A program made the translations under genes and the position numbers. The notes under the pieces were generated by a model that worked only from the letters and a program-made list of their open reading frames with translations, ran no database searches and was not told the origin of the DNA. Source: Marsupella aquatica (taxonomy: Eukaryota > Marchantiophyta). Taken from it: DNA of 64,000 nucleotides. The stretch spans positions 28,644,001-28,708,000 of the forward strand of contig OZ316891.1 of the NCBI GenBank assembly GCA_973895155.1, in the 5' to 3' direction. Of this stretch, positions 10,242 through 23,723 are shown one piece after another; the stretch's first letter is position 1; every line of letters starts with the position of its first letter.

Positions 10242-13200
10242 ATGGCAACATTGGAGAAATTGCATTTTCAGGCCCTTTCAGTAGACGGCAGCAACTACCT
10301 AACGTGGTCAGTAGATGCAGAAACATATTTTGCATCACTGGAACTCGAAGATACTTTGATAACTGATAATAATCTGACACTACAACAGAAGGCTAAGGCC
10401 ATTTTCTTATTACGCCAGCATTTGGCCCCTCCACTCAAAACCCAATATATGAACGAGGTCAACCCACGCCTACTATGGGATAAATTAAAATCAAGATTCG
10501 ACCATATGCGCGAAGTCTGGCTCCCAGAAGCCCGCCGTGATTGGTATAACCTGCGAGTGATGGACTACACATCAATAGCCAACTACAACAGCGCATTATT
10601 TAGAATCACATCCCAATTGGAGTTATGTGGCCATCCGGTCCCTGATGCAGATATGATCGACAAAACACTAAGCACATTCCCAGAAGCAAATATAGCCCTC
10701 GGTACACAGTACAGAAATATGAGATTTACAGTCTACTCAGACCTCATTGCACATTTACTGGTAGAAGAGAAGCAGCAGACCGTTGCCCTGCAGAACGCTA
10801 GAAAACAACCTGCAGGATCAGCCCCACCACCACAAAAACCAGATACAAATTATAATATGAGAAACCAAAGGGGACGAGGCAGATCAAGAGGCAGAGGCGG
10901 ATATCAAGACAGAAGCAGGAATCAAAATCCCAGAGGCCGAGGAAATCGTTTTTCATACAACTCACGGGGTCGAGGAGCAAGCGGCCGAGACAGCAGACGA
11001 AACACCCCACCTGATAACATCAGAGAAGATAGGCTGTGTTACCGATGTGGTAAAATAGGACACATAAAGAAGAACTGTTGGGCATCAGACCAAGCAGCTA
11101 AACGACATACAGAAGCAAGGGCCCAATTAAAGCAAAATCCAGAAGGCAACTATATGGAGATGGAGGAAGACTTAGCTAACTATCAGGACCCGGAAGAAAC
11201 ACCTACACAACAACCTGAAGAACAGGAGACCCATATGGTAACACCAGCATCAATACACACCTCATTAGATGACCCCAACCTTGGGATAATTGACAGCGGA
11301 ACATCACATACAATTCTTAAAGACAAGAAGTACTTCCACAGTATCACCCCATCTACACGATCAATGACCACAATTTCGGGTATAAACCAGATAGAAGAAG
11401 GTAAGGGAGCCGCAACAGTGACATTCCCACAAGGAACAGTTATTGATATTGATGCAGCAATCTTTGCCCCACGAGCTACTCGAAATTTGATAAGCTTTCG
11501 GGACGTAGTCGCTAATAAATACCAACTGTGAACGGCAAAGACAGATGAAGAGGACACACTACAAATTTTGGAGATTACCAATGATGGAACCAATATTAAA
11601 GAGACATTACCACTCATACCCCCCGGTCTCTATGCGACTCAAATTACTATAAATTATTCTACAACTGAATCATCAGAAATAACACACCTATGGCACTACC
11701 GACTGGGACACCCAGGAGTAAATATGTACCGGAGAATTATCAAGGACTCCAGAGGAATCCCAAAAGGAGTCAACCCATCCACAATGAAACAACAATGCTT
11801 AGCCTGTTCTCAGGGGAAGCTGATTCCAAGACCACCAATACCGAAGACGATCCATGCTATCCCGAATTTTTTGGAACACCTGAACGCAGATGTATGTGGG
11901 CCAATACACCCACCCAGTGGACCATTTAAGTACTTCCTGGCCATAATTGACTCATCGACTAAATGGTTACAAGTATCCCTCCTTTCTAGTCGAAACTTAG
12001 TCTTTGCACGAATCTTAGCCAATATATTAAAACTTAAAGCACAGTTCCCAGAAAATCCAATCCGGAAACTGAGAGTGGATGGAGCAGGGGAATTTACCTC
12101 CAAAGCATTCGATGATTTCTGCTGGACGGCGGGAATTGACACAGAATACTTAGTTCCCTACGTCCATTTTCAAAACGGAATTGCCGAATCCGTTATAAAG
12201 CGTATCCAAATGATTACTCGACCACTCCTACTGAACTCAAAGTTACCCCTCTCCGCATGGGGACATGCAGTCCTCCACGCCACCACATTGCTGAAGTACA
12301 GGCCCTCGGCATTTAATACCAAAACTCCACACCACTTAGCGTTCGGATTACCCCCTGACCTGTCACATCTGCGCGTCTTTGGATGCAAAGTGATGGTCCC
12401 CATCCTTGGGCCAAAGCGCACTAAAATAGGACCTCAAAGACAGGAAGGCATCTACGTTGGCTACGACTCCTCATCCATAATCCGTTACCTGGAACCGACC
12501 ACTGCAGACCTATTTAAAGCCAGATACGCAGACTGTCACTTCTATGAAGATTCATTCCCCCAGTTACTTACAGAAAAACCATTGACGAGGGATACACTTC
12601 CACAAAGCATAAATTGGAACAGTCAAAACTTACTCAACCAGGACCTGCGAACGAAGCGAGCGGATGAGGAAGTTCGCAGACTACTACACCTCCAAGAAAT
12701 GTTGGACAAGATCCCCGACGCCTTTAATGATGCAGCCAACGTTACAAGATCCCATGTAGAGGCAGCAAACGTACCAGCTCGAGTACAACCTGCCACAAAA
12801 TCAGCAATGGAGACCACGGCAAAGAAAAAAAGAGGTAGGCCACCAGAACCTAGAGACTCCCGACCACGCCAGAGACTCCCTCATCAGGTACTACCTGAAA
12901 CCACGATGCATGCTATTACTAATGAACCAGATAGATCTAACGTACCAGATAATGAAGAAATGGCCATCCCATACCAATACACCGGACAAATCTATAAAAG
13001 ACCCAATACTGTCGTTGATGCACAATTCGCCTATCACATAGCTCAGCAAATATCAACTGACACTCCGGACCCCCTAACCATTAAAGAAGCACAAGCGAGG
13101 TCGGATTGGCCATAATGGCAAGAGGCCATTAACACTGAAATGGATGCATTGATCCGTAGGCATGTCTTTGGCCCGTTAAAACAAGTCCAACCTAACAATG

Positions 13201-14852
13201 ATTACATAGACACCAGATTCACATTTGTCAGAAAGAGAAATGCCAAAGGAGATGTCATTAGATACCGCGCACGCTTAGTAGCGAAAGGCTACACTCAAAT
13301 CCCGGGAAGGGATTATGATTTGACCTATTCACCTGTTATGGATGTGACTACATTCAGGTATCTTATAGCTTTCTCTCAAAAACACCAACTCTGTAATATA
13401 CTAATGGACGTTGTAACAGCGTACCTATATGGAGTACTAGACTCCGAAATCTTCATGAAAGCCCCAAAAGAACTACTCGCAAGAGTGACAGAACATGTCC
13501 AAGGGAAACATTTCCAGAACTTGAGTAAGGACATGAAGTCGAGAATACGACAGATTGTACCAGATGAGAAGCTCAAAGGCCTAGTGTTGAGCAGTGGCAA
13601 CACAAATAAAGATCCACTCCAGCACCCCAGAAAAAGTGGGACTGGACAGCAGGCGTTTGCTGTGCAAGTCCTGAAATCCATCAATGGGTTAAAACAAAGT
13701 GGACGCATCTGGTACCAGAAGTTTAAAACTGAGATGCAAACCCTTGGATTTATCAACAACGATATCGCACCGTGCATATTCATCAAACACATCGATACAG
13801 AATTCGTCATCCTCGCCCTATACGTCGATGATGTCAACTTATTTGGTACTCCACAACTCTTACGCAAAACTATTAATACAATGAAGAGTATTTTCGAGAT
13901 GAAAGAAATTGGAGAGCCGACATACTGCTTAGGACTACAATTTGAATACCTGCAAACTGGCACATTTATTAGTCAATCAACCTACACCAAGAAGATCATT
14001 CGACAATTTCATATGCACAATGCATATCCTGTGTCCACACCCATGGAGATGCGGTCATTGGACACAGCTAAGGACATGTTCAGGCGACGATAGGAGAATG
14101 AACCAGCCCTTGACTCGGATAAGCCATACCTATCAGCCATTGGCGCCCTTCTATACCTGGCAAACAATACAAGACCGGATATCTCCTTCGCAGTAAGCTT
14201 ACTGGCACCACACAGTGCACATCCAACTATTCGGCATTGGAACGGCGTGAAAAGGGTATTCCGCTACCTTCAAGGCTCAATAGATATGGGCCTTTTCTTC
14301 CCAAACGACAACCCAGATGAACTCATCGGTTATGCAGATGCGGGGTACCTCTCTGACCCACAGGACTCGAAGTCACAGACTGGCTACGTTTTCCTGCAAG
14401 GGAGAATTGCCATATCCTGGAGGAGTACAAAATAGAGCATGACCACAACCTCCTCGAATCACGCAGAAGTCATCTCTCTCTATGAAGCATGTCGTGAGGC
14501 GATATGGCTCCGTAGTATTATCAACTATATCCTGAAACAAACAGGCAAAACGATATTGACCAAACCAACAATTATTTACGAAGACAATAAAGCATGCGTC
14601 GACCAAATTGTTGCAGGCTACATGAAGACAGATCGGACCAAACATATTGATCCAAAATTCTTTTTTACGCACGAACAGAGTGGAAACCAGATCCAGGTGA
14701 AGTGGATCCGTTCACAAGACAATTGCGCCGATCTTTTTACGAAGCCCTTACCTGCGGGACCCCATCGACAGCACGTTACCGCCATCGGAATGTGTCGACT
14801 CTCTACCCTGCTTTCCCCCACTGCCGACGCACCCCGCCAAGCAGATGCTTGA
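10242..14852 (+). pseudogene. Copia gag-pol polyprotein with four nonsense codons
   Basis: One reading frame runs from ATG 10242 to TGA 14850-14852, broken only by stops at 11529-11531 (TGA), 13113-13115 (TAA), 14091-14093 (TAG) and 14433-14435 (TAG); I find no frameshift. Domains in order are: gag (WDKLKSRF); an RG-rich stretch; a CCHC knuckle CYRCGKIGHIKKNC (about 11037-11078); protease DSGTS (about 11290); the integrase zinc region (HYRLGH...CLACSQGK); the DDE core (NADVCGP, RVDGAGEF, GIAESVIKR); RT with YVDD (about 13821-13832); and RNase H (YADAGYLSD, SNHAEVISLYEACRE, YEDNKACVDQ). It ends in the usual LADLFTKPLP tail. The length of about 1536 codons is normal for plant copia. Three of the four stops fit CAG or CGA codons changed by C to T. 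Confidence 0.93.
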
Positions 14853-15134
14853 AAAACGAAACAAGGACTTCGGAATTTGGGTTTCGACCTTTCCCCCCAA
14901 CACCTCCCTGTTTACCAAATACCCGACCTAAGCTATACACATATACCTCCGACTTTACACCATTACTTTGATTCAATTAACCGTTCGGGCATAAGACATT
15001 ACTTTTAGACATAGTGAACTACTCTTACTCTAAAGTTACCCTAAATTTTAACATACCTTAGAATTTAACAGGATAATTCATCATATAGAACATACATTTT
15101 ATGGACCACAAATTCTAATGATGGTAGTACAACA
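14853..15134 (+). other. Copia 3' terminal region without a recognisable 3' LTR
   Basis: This interval should contain a polypurine tract and a 140-bp 3' LTR like 9588-9727. It ends in TACAACA like the 5' LTR, but I cannot align the rest by eye. The LTR is highly diverged or the end was rearranged before insertion. Confidence 0.5.
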
Positions 15135-16199
15135 CATTCAACTTTTTATCATACTGCTGCTTCATGATATTCTGTCTATATTCTACTCTCTCGGCTGAAA
15201 TCATTCTTGCCTCCTCTAAAGCTTCTAATCTATATTCTCGCTCCTTCAGGCTTTCCTCCTCTGAGACTCTTTCCTCAATTGTAACTTGAATTGTCGGTAT
15301 CTCAAGTTGCATGGGTACCAGAGCTTCTTGTCCAAAGGTTAAGAAAAAGGGTGTATGTCCGGTGGTGGATTTATAGGCTAAATTGTAAGCAAAAATAGCA
15401 GCAAACAATTTATCATCCCAATCGAGTTTGTTCTGAGCTACTGTTTTGTTTAATATCTTTCCTATAATCCCATTGGCTCGTTCTGTCAATCCATTTGCGT
15501 TTGGGTGGTAAGGAGTAGTAGGCCTATGTCTAACTAAATACTGTTCATTTAAACGACTAATTATATCATTCAGAAAATGGGTTCCTCTATCACTAACTAA
15601 TTCTAGGGGTGCTCCATACCTGGTGAAGATTTGCTCATACAGAAATCAAGCTGTAGAATTGCATCATCCTTCGTTGTCGGTCTAGCCTCTACCTACTTAG
15701 TTGCATAATCCGTGGCCAGGATTATATACTTGTTTCTCCGAGGATGGGTTAATGGTTTCAGCGGTCCAATGTAATCAATACCCCACTTCTCAAATGGTGC
15801 CAGAGGTAGAATAGGGTGCAATGGATGTCTTGTAGAGGCCCTTGGTCCTCCTGCTCGCTGACAAGGATCACATTGTTTGATGAACTGATAGACATCCTTG
15901 TGCAAGGTGGGCCACCAGTAACCGGCATTTAATATCTTTTTAGACGTGGTTACTGGAGCAAAATGTCCGCTGGCTTCTTCTCCATGCATAGCCCGTAAGA
16001 CTCGTTTTACCTCTCCCTTTTCTAAACACCTTTGAATAGTGCCGCTGATTCCATACCTGTGTAGTACACCCTTAATGTACTGATACTGTCTGACCTTCCG
16101 CAGAAAGACTGCGGCTTGTTCTCGGGTTAGCCCTGGCTGTAATCTGGACGTGCTGAGAAAGTGCAAAATCTCCGGGTACCATGTATCAGCTATTTCCAC
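15135..16199 (-). pseudogene. Family-A integrase (zinc-binding domain and catalytic core)
   Basis: Minus strand. The zinc-binding region is seen in HGEEASGHF...CDPCQRAGG (HHCC type). The core starts with IDYIGPLKP (first Asp), continues at SDRGTHF (second Asp) and ANGLTERANG (Glu), and runs to a charged helical segment up to KKLN, where the copia element cuts it. A TAG at about 15702-15704 replaces the Trp expected in ATKWVEARP (TGG to TAG). A 1-nt frameshift follows near 15650, and the frame resumes in FLYEQIFTRYGAP. The fragment at 9320-9587 supplies the C-terminus. Confidence 0.88.
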
Positions 16200-18095
16200 A
16201 ACGAATAGCTCCTCGTCGGGGAATCAATCGTCGATGCAATCCGTGGCAGGTTCACCTGTGATCCTTGAAAAGAAGTCGGCATTGGCGTGTAGCTTCCCCG
16301 GTTTGATCTTTAGCTCGTAGTCAAACTCCTGTAATAGCAAAATCCATCTTGCTACCCTGCCTGTAAGGTCCGGCTTATTTACTAGGTACTTCAAACTTTC
16401 ATGATCGGTATGAAAGATTACCTTGTACCCTAGCAAATAATGCCTAAACTTTTTACATGAATAAATGACTCCTAATGCTTCTCTTTCTGTGGTGGAGTAG
16501 TTCCATTCGACATCGGCAAGCTGGCAGCTTGCAAAGTATATGGGATGGTCCCTCCCTTTCTCATCCAACTGACTTAGTACTGAGCCGATACAGAAGCCTG
16601 AGACATCTACAAAGACATGAAATTCCTTGTTCCAGTCCGGTGCTATCATGACTGGGGCCTCTACTAACATCTGCTTCAATTCTACCACCGCTGTTACTCT
16701 TTCTTGGGTGGGTTCAAAGTCTGCGCCTGCCTTGAGCATGTTGGTTAATGGTAAAGCTAGTTTGGCAAAATCTTTAATAAACCAGCGATAATACCCAATG
16801 CAACCCAAGAAGGATCTTACATCCTTTATGTTCTTAGGTTGCATGATGTCAAGCCATACTGCTAGCTTACCTTTGTCAATCTCGATGCCCTTCTTTGATA
16901 CCTTGTGACCTAGTAGCACACCTTCTGTTACCCCAAAGAAACATTTATCTGGATGTAACTTGAGACCTACCTCTCTGCATCTCATGAAGGTCTTCCTTAG
17001 GTATTTAGCATGTTTTGATGCCTTCCCAAATACTGCAAAGTCATCAATGAAGATTTCCATGAACTTTCTCAAGTAATCATGGAAAATGTTCACCATCAAT
17101 CGTTGAAACATAGCTGGTGCGTTACAGAGTCCAAACGGCATACGATTGAAGACATAGATCCCCCATTCCGTGATGAAGGCCATCTTGATTTGGTCCTCCT
17201 GCCTAATCCTGATTTGGTTATAACCAGAGTACCCATCCATGAATGAATATAGTTCATGACTGGCTACCATGTCTAGTACCGTATCAGTAAAGGGTAAAGG
17301 AAAATGGTCTTTTAACGTCGCTTCATTCAGCTTCCTGTAATCCTAACAAACCCGGATCTTGGTTTTACCATCGGGTCCAGCTTTCTTGGGAACTATCACA
17401 ATTGGAGACACCCAGTCTGAATGCAGGACTGGAGTGATGAATCCGGCTTCTACTAATTTGTCGATTTCTGTTTTGACCATCAGGGAATACTTAGGATTCA
17501 TCCTTCGAATTGGTTGTCTGAATGATTTGGCTCCTAACATTAGATCAATTCGATGTTCCCCTAATGTTGGATCTACTCCCTTTAGATCTTGGTGACTCCA
17601 TGCGAACACATCCTGAAATTCAATCAGTAAGTCACTGATCTCTTTCTCAAGCTCAGGTGCTAGGTCTCTCCCTAAGTTCAGTTCCCTTCCTTCTCCTAAG
17701 TCGAGCTTCCGGTATTGCCGTGCTTGGATCATATTAATCTGTTTCTTCAAATTCGGGTCCAGCTTGGCTTCCAGCCTCTCTAGTCTCATACCTCCATAAA
17801 CTGGAATCTTGGCTGTACTAGCCGAATCGGTTTCTCCCTTGGTGCCCACAGATTGTCCCCTTGCCGGCCTATTCGGTTTTGAATTGGTAGTCGGTTTTCC
17901 TTCCGGCCTCGGCTCTGGATTGTGTCTATGCATCTCTTCCACCTCTTCCTCCTGAGGGTCCGGTCGCTGTGCTCTGCCGACTTCTAATAGGGCCTCAATT
18001 TGTTCTACCCTCGTAATTGGCTTGTATGCCGATCCCTTGGTATTTAATTGTTTGCCAATGATAGACGGCGTTGTGGATCCTTCCGGCTCTGCCAC
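16200..18095 (-). pseudogene. Family-A reverse transcriptase and RNase H
   Basis: Minus strand, same frame as the upstream and downstream pol parts. It shows the RT approach (FITPVLHSDWVSPIVIVPKK), DGYSGYNQI, MPFGLCNAPA, the catalytic FIDDFAVFG box (about 17035-17065), LGHKVSKKGIEID and FLGCIGYYRWFI. RNase H follows with FVDVSGFCIGSVL (Asp in place), TTEREALGVIYSCKKFRHYL and TDHESLKYL. Two nonsense codons interrupt it: TAG at about 17344-17346 within RVC-DYRKLN, where Gln (CAG) is the usual residue, and TGA at about 16227-16229 after CIDD (CGA to TGA likely). Confidence 0.92.
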
Positions 18096-18850
18096 AACGC
18101 CTGAGGAAAATCCACCGTTACGGGTATAGCTCCCCCTTTAGCCGTTTCATCCAATTGGCTTACTTCTTGTGCTTCCTCCGGAATTGCAGCTAAAAAGGTG
18201 GACTCTATGGCAAAGCAGTCCTCGGCTTCGTCTTCACAATCCTTCAAGTCATTCTCCATAGGTTCTTGCCATAGTCCGCTAGGGGATACCTCTGGTCCAA
18301 AGACACTTTCTTCGGTTTGGTCAGCGAGGCATTCTAACCATCGTACCTCATCGGCTGATTCCAGTCCACTGTCGTACCTGTCTACCTCCCTGATGTTTCT
18401 TCTGCGGTCATCCTTGGTATCCCAGGATACCGTGATAGAGGGGGTCCCAAAAGTGAACTCCTTCTTACCCCAATCTTCTATTACCTTGGCTAGGTATAGC
18501 CACGGTCTACCAATCAATAGCCGGAATGACGTAGGATTCACCGGCTTCATTACAACATAGTTAATGCTAAAGAAGATACCTCCTATCTTTGTCTTGATGC
18601 CGGTTAACACTCCCGTGGGAATGACCTAATACCCATTGGCCATATTCAACACTCTTCCAGTCATTTCCGGTGTTAGACCCCACCCCTTTGTTGTTGAATC
18701 AATCATAATACATACCCCTGATCCTCCATCGATGGGTACCCGTAGTAATATTTCTCCTTGAATCATTAATGGTAATGCTGGGGCTCCTTGATCTTCTGTC
18801 GGATCTGGTCGCTACCTTGGCTAATCTTGGCTTGCCAAGGATCGCCTTTC
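18044..18850 (-). pseudogene. Family-A protease and linker
   Basis: Minus strand. A retropepsin active site reads VPIDGGSGV, followed by a TAG at about 18626-18628 in GY-VIPTGV (CAG to TAG fits) and by the flap-side motif LLIGRPWL. An acidic linker leads toward RT. The frame differs from the RT frame and the two overlap near 18044-18095, so either a frameshift mutation or a frame-switch site lies there; the sequence alone does not decide. Confidence 0.82.
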
Positions 18851-20850
18851 TTAACTACTTCCGGAAGTACGAGCTATTTTTCAATAGTTGACCTACTATT
18901 GCCGAGACTCTAGATTCTAGTACATCTTTAGCCAGGTCATAGGGAACTATCGGTTTCTCCAGTGGTGTCTCTATCTTAGATTCGGCCTGTTTTTTCACGC
19001 TAGTCCCTACAGCCGTTGGATCTTCCGAAGCAAACAATGCTTTTGCTCGTTTCATATCGTTGGCTATGGCTTCAGTATTCTCCAGGGTTTCTAATTCTCG
19101 CAGTTGTTCCTTAACACTAGCCGTGATAGATGGGTAGAACAACTTAGGGTGGTCTCGATTGAAGTCGCTATCCTGTGAAGGATTGGGCTCACTGGTGGGC
19201 TCATGGCTTACCTGTGTTGACGGTGCCCTTCCTTCTCCTTCCGTTGATGTTGACGAAGAGTCGATCTTTTCTTCCTAAACCTTCCCTTTATTTTTGGCCA
19301 GCCCATCCCACCTTTCCTTCCTTCTGGTTGATCGAGTAGAGACCCGGTAGCAATCACGATCCATATCCTCTTCTGAAAATGTTGATAGGGCCTCGGTCTC
19401 ATCATCAGATGGTCCAAATTCTGCCTCGGCATCCACTTGCCATCCGAGTTCGATGTGGTTGATTTGAACTCCTCCTGGGGTAGTACCTGGCGGCAAGACC
19501 TTGACCGGCAAGAGCTTATGATTTGCGGCCAATCCCGCCAACCAAGTAGGACATTGTCCTAGCATGTGACCCTCCTGTCGGCATCCCATACATAGCTGAG
19601 CTGGTTGTCCATCACCTTGTTTGCGTGCATTCGGGCATTCTCTAGCAAAATGGCCAGGTTGACCACAATTATAGCATGCCGCAAATCTTTGCACATTCGG
19701 CCTAGGAGGTACTGACGGATTCTGAATAATCCGAGGATACATCTCTCCTGGATTGTTCCTTAATCCTGACCAGAGAGATGCAGGTCGGTTGGATAGGTCT
19801 CGTGCTCCAGTCTCACTGATGCCGAAAACACTATCAGCTGCATCTCCTAGAAAGTACTCTACTTCTCCCTGACATGGTCTGACTTCAGCCACATGCCGAA
19901 CATGACTAGTATTGAGCTTAGGACATGCATCTTTATGGTGTCCGGTGTTATAACATAAGGCACACCATACAGAGCTATCCTCCTGCACTACCTTCTTCTT
20001 TGGTTTTACCTCTGCTATTATAGCTTTAAGCTGCTCGGTAAGGGCTACGATGTTATCTGATGGTTTAGCCTCCAGCTTGACTTTCGTCTTTCCTCTTCTT
20101 TTGCCCTTCCTTTTCCTAGTTTTTTCTTCTTCAGAACTAGAGGATGACTCACTCTTGCTACTTCCACTATCCGAGCTTGAGTTATCACTTCTTGACTTCT
20201 TAGAGTGTTTCTTTTTCTTATCCTTTTTCTTATGGGGTGATCCCTCCTCCGATGAGGAACTCTCAGACTTAAGCTGTTTCTTCCGGCTTGTGATATCTGC
20301 ATTAATGTATAATTGAATATCTTTAATTGCCTCGGCTAAAGTCTCTGGGTTCTCCTTCCTAATTGCAAAACTCATCTTCTGTGGCAAAGCATTCACCAAC
20401 CATTGAAGTTGCATACCTTCAGATGCATTGGTCTTTGTACGTCTTACCAGTTTCTGAAAGCGTTGCAAGAACTTCCTGAAGGATTTGTTCTCCTTGAACC
20501 GAAGTCGTCCCAACTTCAGCACTGCTAGTTCTGAAGTTCCAATGGGTCAAAACTCCTTAACAAATAGTGTTTTGAAGATATCCCAGATGGCTTGATCTTC
20601 CACATCCAATGCTCTGTACCAAGGCCTAGCCTCACCCTTGAACAGGCCGGGAAGAATCTGCATCTTGATGGCCGATTCTCCATTTGCTGCAGCGGTTCCC
20701 TTGAAATCATCCAACCATTCGTCCGGATCCTCATCTCCTCTTCCATGAAATGCTTTGTAATGAATGCGCGACCGTTGGTGTCAAACACTTGTCAAGGAGC
20801 TTAAGCATCTTTTCCCCTAAAAAACTACCTAATACTTGCTCCATGTCATA
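18851..20850 (-). pseudogene. Family-A gag, capsid and nucleocapsid parts
   Basis: Minus strand. The capsid homology region begins near 20755 (GRGDEDPDEWLDDFKG, then GLFKGEARPWYRAL). It continues past an in-frame TGA at about 20540 into LGRLRFKENKSFRKFLQRF. A Ser/Lys-rich stretch follows (20080-20280). Three zinc-knuckle-like motifs are CALCYNTGHHKDAC, CYNCGQPGHFAREC and CMGCRQEGHMLGQC (about 19560-19965). A short upstream MEQVLGSFLGEK segment (20845-20780) lies in a different frame, so another indel is present. The order and the Ser/Lys tract match family-E gag (29484-31902), so the two elements are related. Confidence 0.85.
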
Positions 20851-23723
20851 CCAGGGTCACAAAGGATTGACAAAACTTCTGAAATGTACATGCAAGGTCT
20901 AAGTACACCATACACAAGTAGTTTCAACTCTCTACTTCTAGAGAGGTAGTCACCTTGACTACTTTTGCACTCGCACTCTTTCTCTCTCCTCTACTCCAAG
21001 GATTAGCAAGGGGGATATCCACTCCAAGCTGTCACCTTAGAGTAGACCCTAAAAAAAACACCCAAGAACCCCAAGTACTTTTCTCTTCAAGCTTAAGTCC
21101 CCTCAAGATCCTCAAGGTAGTGTTACCCCTTAACCTTGCCCCCCCTGCCCTTGGTTTGGGTCCACACACCCCCTTGAGCTCTAGAAAAACTCTTCTTGCA
21201 AAGAACTCTTCCTCTTGGTTCTCACACAAAGCAAGGTACTTTCCACCCTCAAGATACAATCCTCTCTAAACCCCAAAGTAGTGCTCCACCTTAACCTTGC
21301 CTCCCTGGCCTTGGTTGTGTACCAGCACATCCCCTTCACGATTAGACCAAGATTGCATCCTAGCATGGACTCTTCTCTTGCTCTCAAACACTTCACATTT
21401 AATCACACTTAGTGGTCACAATGAAGATTGGAAGAATCCTTTTATTGTATACTCAATCCTTACATAAAAGGTCACTACACACTCTCCACACTAAGCATGG
21501 ACCTCCTTCCCCTTCTCAATCTTAGCCCCAACTTGCAAGGTAGAGCTTACACTTAAGAATGAGACTTCTGGTCCTCAACAAATGAAATCTTCCACCTTCT
21601 ATACTATTCTCCTTTCACACCACACCAAGCTTGACCTGGGGTCCAACTATACCTCCCCCAAGTCCTCCTAACACACCAAGTCCAAACTATAGTTCATAGC
21701 TCACTCTACAACCTATTGCTTGACTCCTTCCAAGCCCTGGAATATGCCATACATGAGTTGCATACTTTGACCTCCAAACCTGCTCCCACTTATGGTCCTT
21801 TTCATCAGCTTTCCAACGCACTTGAAAGCTTGCAAAAAGAGTTCTTGAGTCCAAAGTTATGCCTAGTCAAAGTTGGCCTTATTTGACTTGTACCCCTTAT
21901 ACTACCCTAAGCAAACTACCCTCTATACTCACTTCTATTAACTTGATGGCCTTGCACCTTCGACCAAAGGTAAGTACCCTTCCCTAGAGCCTTACTAAAG
22001 TGGTATGGGTACCCAAAGTGTTTGGCCCTACATCTGGTATTCATTCCCCCTTGGCAGCTCCCGTTTGCAAGCTAGCGGGACCCCCCATGGCGACGGTTTA
22101 AAATATCTCTGGGTATTTCTTTTCCTGGATTTCTATCTTCACTCAATGATGCTTTACCTTCCCTTGAATCGGCACAAAAAATATGGGCCTCAACGGATGC
22201 CCCTAGCTCAAGTTATGGCATTTTCCCTCTCTCAATCCCTTATGTGCAAAAGGGCTCCGAATTACACTGTCATAGGTCCCGGTTTACACTTATGTGTATA
22301 CCAGGTGTCGACCTGAGAGAGTTCCTCATAAGGTCCAGTCTTTCCAGAAGCTATAGAGCTTAGCATCGTGCCTGATTGTGCAGCTGATTTGAGGATGATT
22401 CCTTGACTAATTGCTTGACTGATTTTTGCAGTAGCTTCTCCTCTGATTTATGACTGACTCCCTTCTAATTGTTGGGCTGGATTGTGATTGATTTGCTCAG
22501 GAGTAGCCATAGCTCACAACTGCTGTAAATTGCAGCAGCTGGTCAATTCTCAGCACATGGATTCTCAATTGCCAGCCATTCTCTTTTGAATTTACTCAGC
22601 ACAAGCTTACCTACCCGCAGATTGAATCAGCCAACACATTGAATCAGTCAGCACATTGAATCAGCCAGTAGAGTGAATCAGCCAGCAGCATCCACGTTTT
22701 CCTTGGCAGCAAGCTCTATAGTCTATGTAGTGCCTGCCCTTTCTCAATTTGTCAGCATCCAGGCAGAGATCATGTTTACTAGACAGCTGTTGCATCAATT
22801 TCACATTGCCTAAGTTAGCCGATCTCGTGCTGGAGTAACAATAGCCCACCATAGATTTTCCACCATGTGATTTCATAGTCTAATCACTCAACTCACAGCC
22901 GCCCTCGTGCTTAGACTCCTTCCTGCCTCGTGCTAGCCTCGTCGCAGCCGCATCGTCGAGTTTCCACACTTAGAAAAAATTTGGTTCTCTCGCGGGAGAA
23001 AACTTTGTACTAGCCCTTTTTAAAGCCATGCCAAAACTCACCCATAGGTCTAAAAGAATTTCTGAGCATAGTTATGAGATCCTTGGACATAGGACTCCCT
23101 CCTGAATTTGTCAAACGCACTAAATACCCCGCAATGACTTTTCTAAAAATACCTAAGTTTGCCCATATCTATAGGTTGTATTACTTTTCCCAATCTTTGA
23201 GGTGCTCCCAAAAACTAACCAAAGTTGATAAACTACTTCTTAGACTTTCAAGGGATATTATGGGCTATACTATACCCAATTTTAACCTCGAACCAAAAAT
23301 ATCTACCCCTTGGCTAATTTCTCCGGGATCCGCTAGATGGTTATTTTAAGTTCAGCCAAAATACTCACAATTCCTAGGTTGAGACCCTACTTCACTTCAT
23401 AATTTTTCAGGGTTCCCTAGGGACCTCCCCGCACCCATGGGAGAAATATTAGCCAAAAATGAGATGTCAGGTGTTGGGTCATTTTCCGGTCCCGACTTAG
23501 TCGCCTATCCTAACTAAGGAAAGAATATTTGCTGCCCTACCATAAAGACCTCACTTATCCCTTTACATCTTCTTAGAACAACATATTTTTCCCTTCCATG
23601 ATTCCCTACTATCCTTCCTTAGTGACTTAGGGTTGCAAACCCTAAGTACTTTACTAATGCTAAAATGTATTTCTTACTATCCTTGTACAAAAAGCAAAAA
23701 AAATGATGAGTTTCTTACATACC
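20851..23723. other. 2.9 kb non-coding stretch inside family-A gag
   Basis: No domain or long ORF is recognisable. It separates the gag start (23724-23990) from the capsid part. It contains imperfect internal repeats: CTTAACCTTGCC blocks near 21127 and 21291, and GAATCAGCCAG words near 22625-22690. GTATG occurs at both borders and could be a TSD, but the ends lack TG...CA or clear TIRs. A donor-like GTATGTAAG and an acceptor-like TTTCAG on the minus strand would also allow an intron. Confidence 0.4.

Larger units (their letters stand above)
9588..15134 (+). mobile_element. Ty1/copia retrotransposon inserted in family-A pol
   Basis: The element has TG...CA ends and is flanked by CATTC at 9583-9587 and 15135-15139. 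Removing it and one TSD copy restores the interrupted gypsy integrase in frame, so the boundaries are secure. The internal order is gag, protease, integrase, RT, RNase H, which is the copia order. A typical 3' LTR is not recognisable (see the last 280 bp). The polyprotein contains four in-frame stops. Confidence 0.92.

Noticed and set aside
20050-20316. Ser/Leu-rich plus-strand ORF
   Set aside because: It is the antisense of the Ser/Lys-rich stretch of family-A gag and has no independent support.
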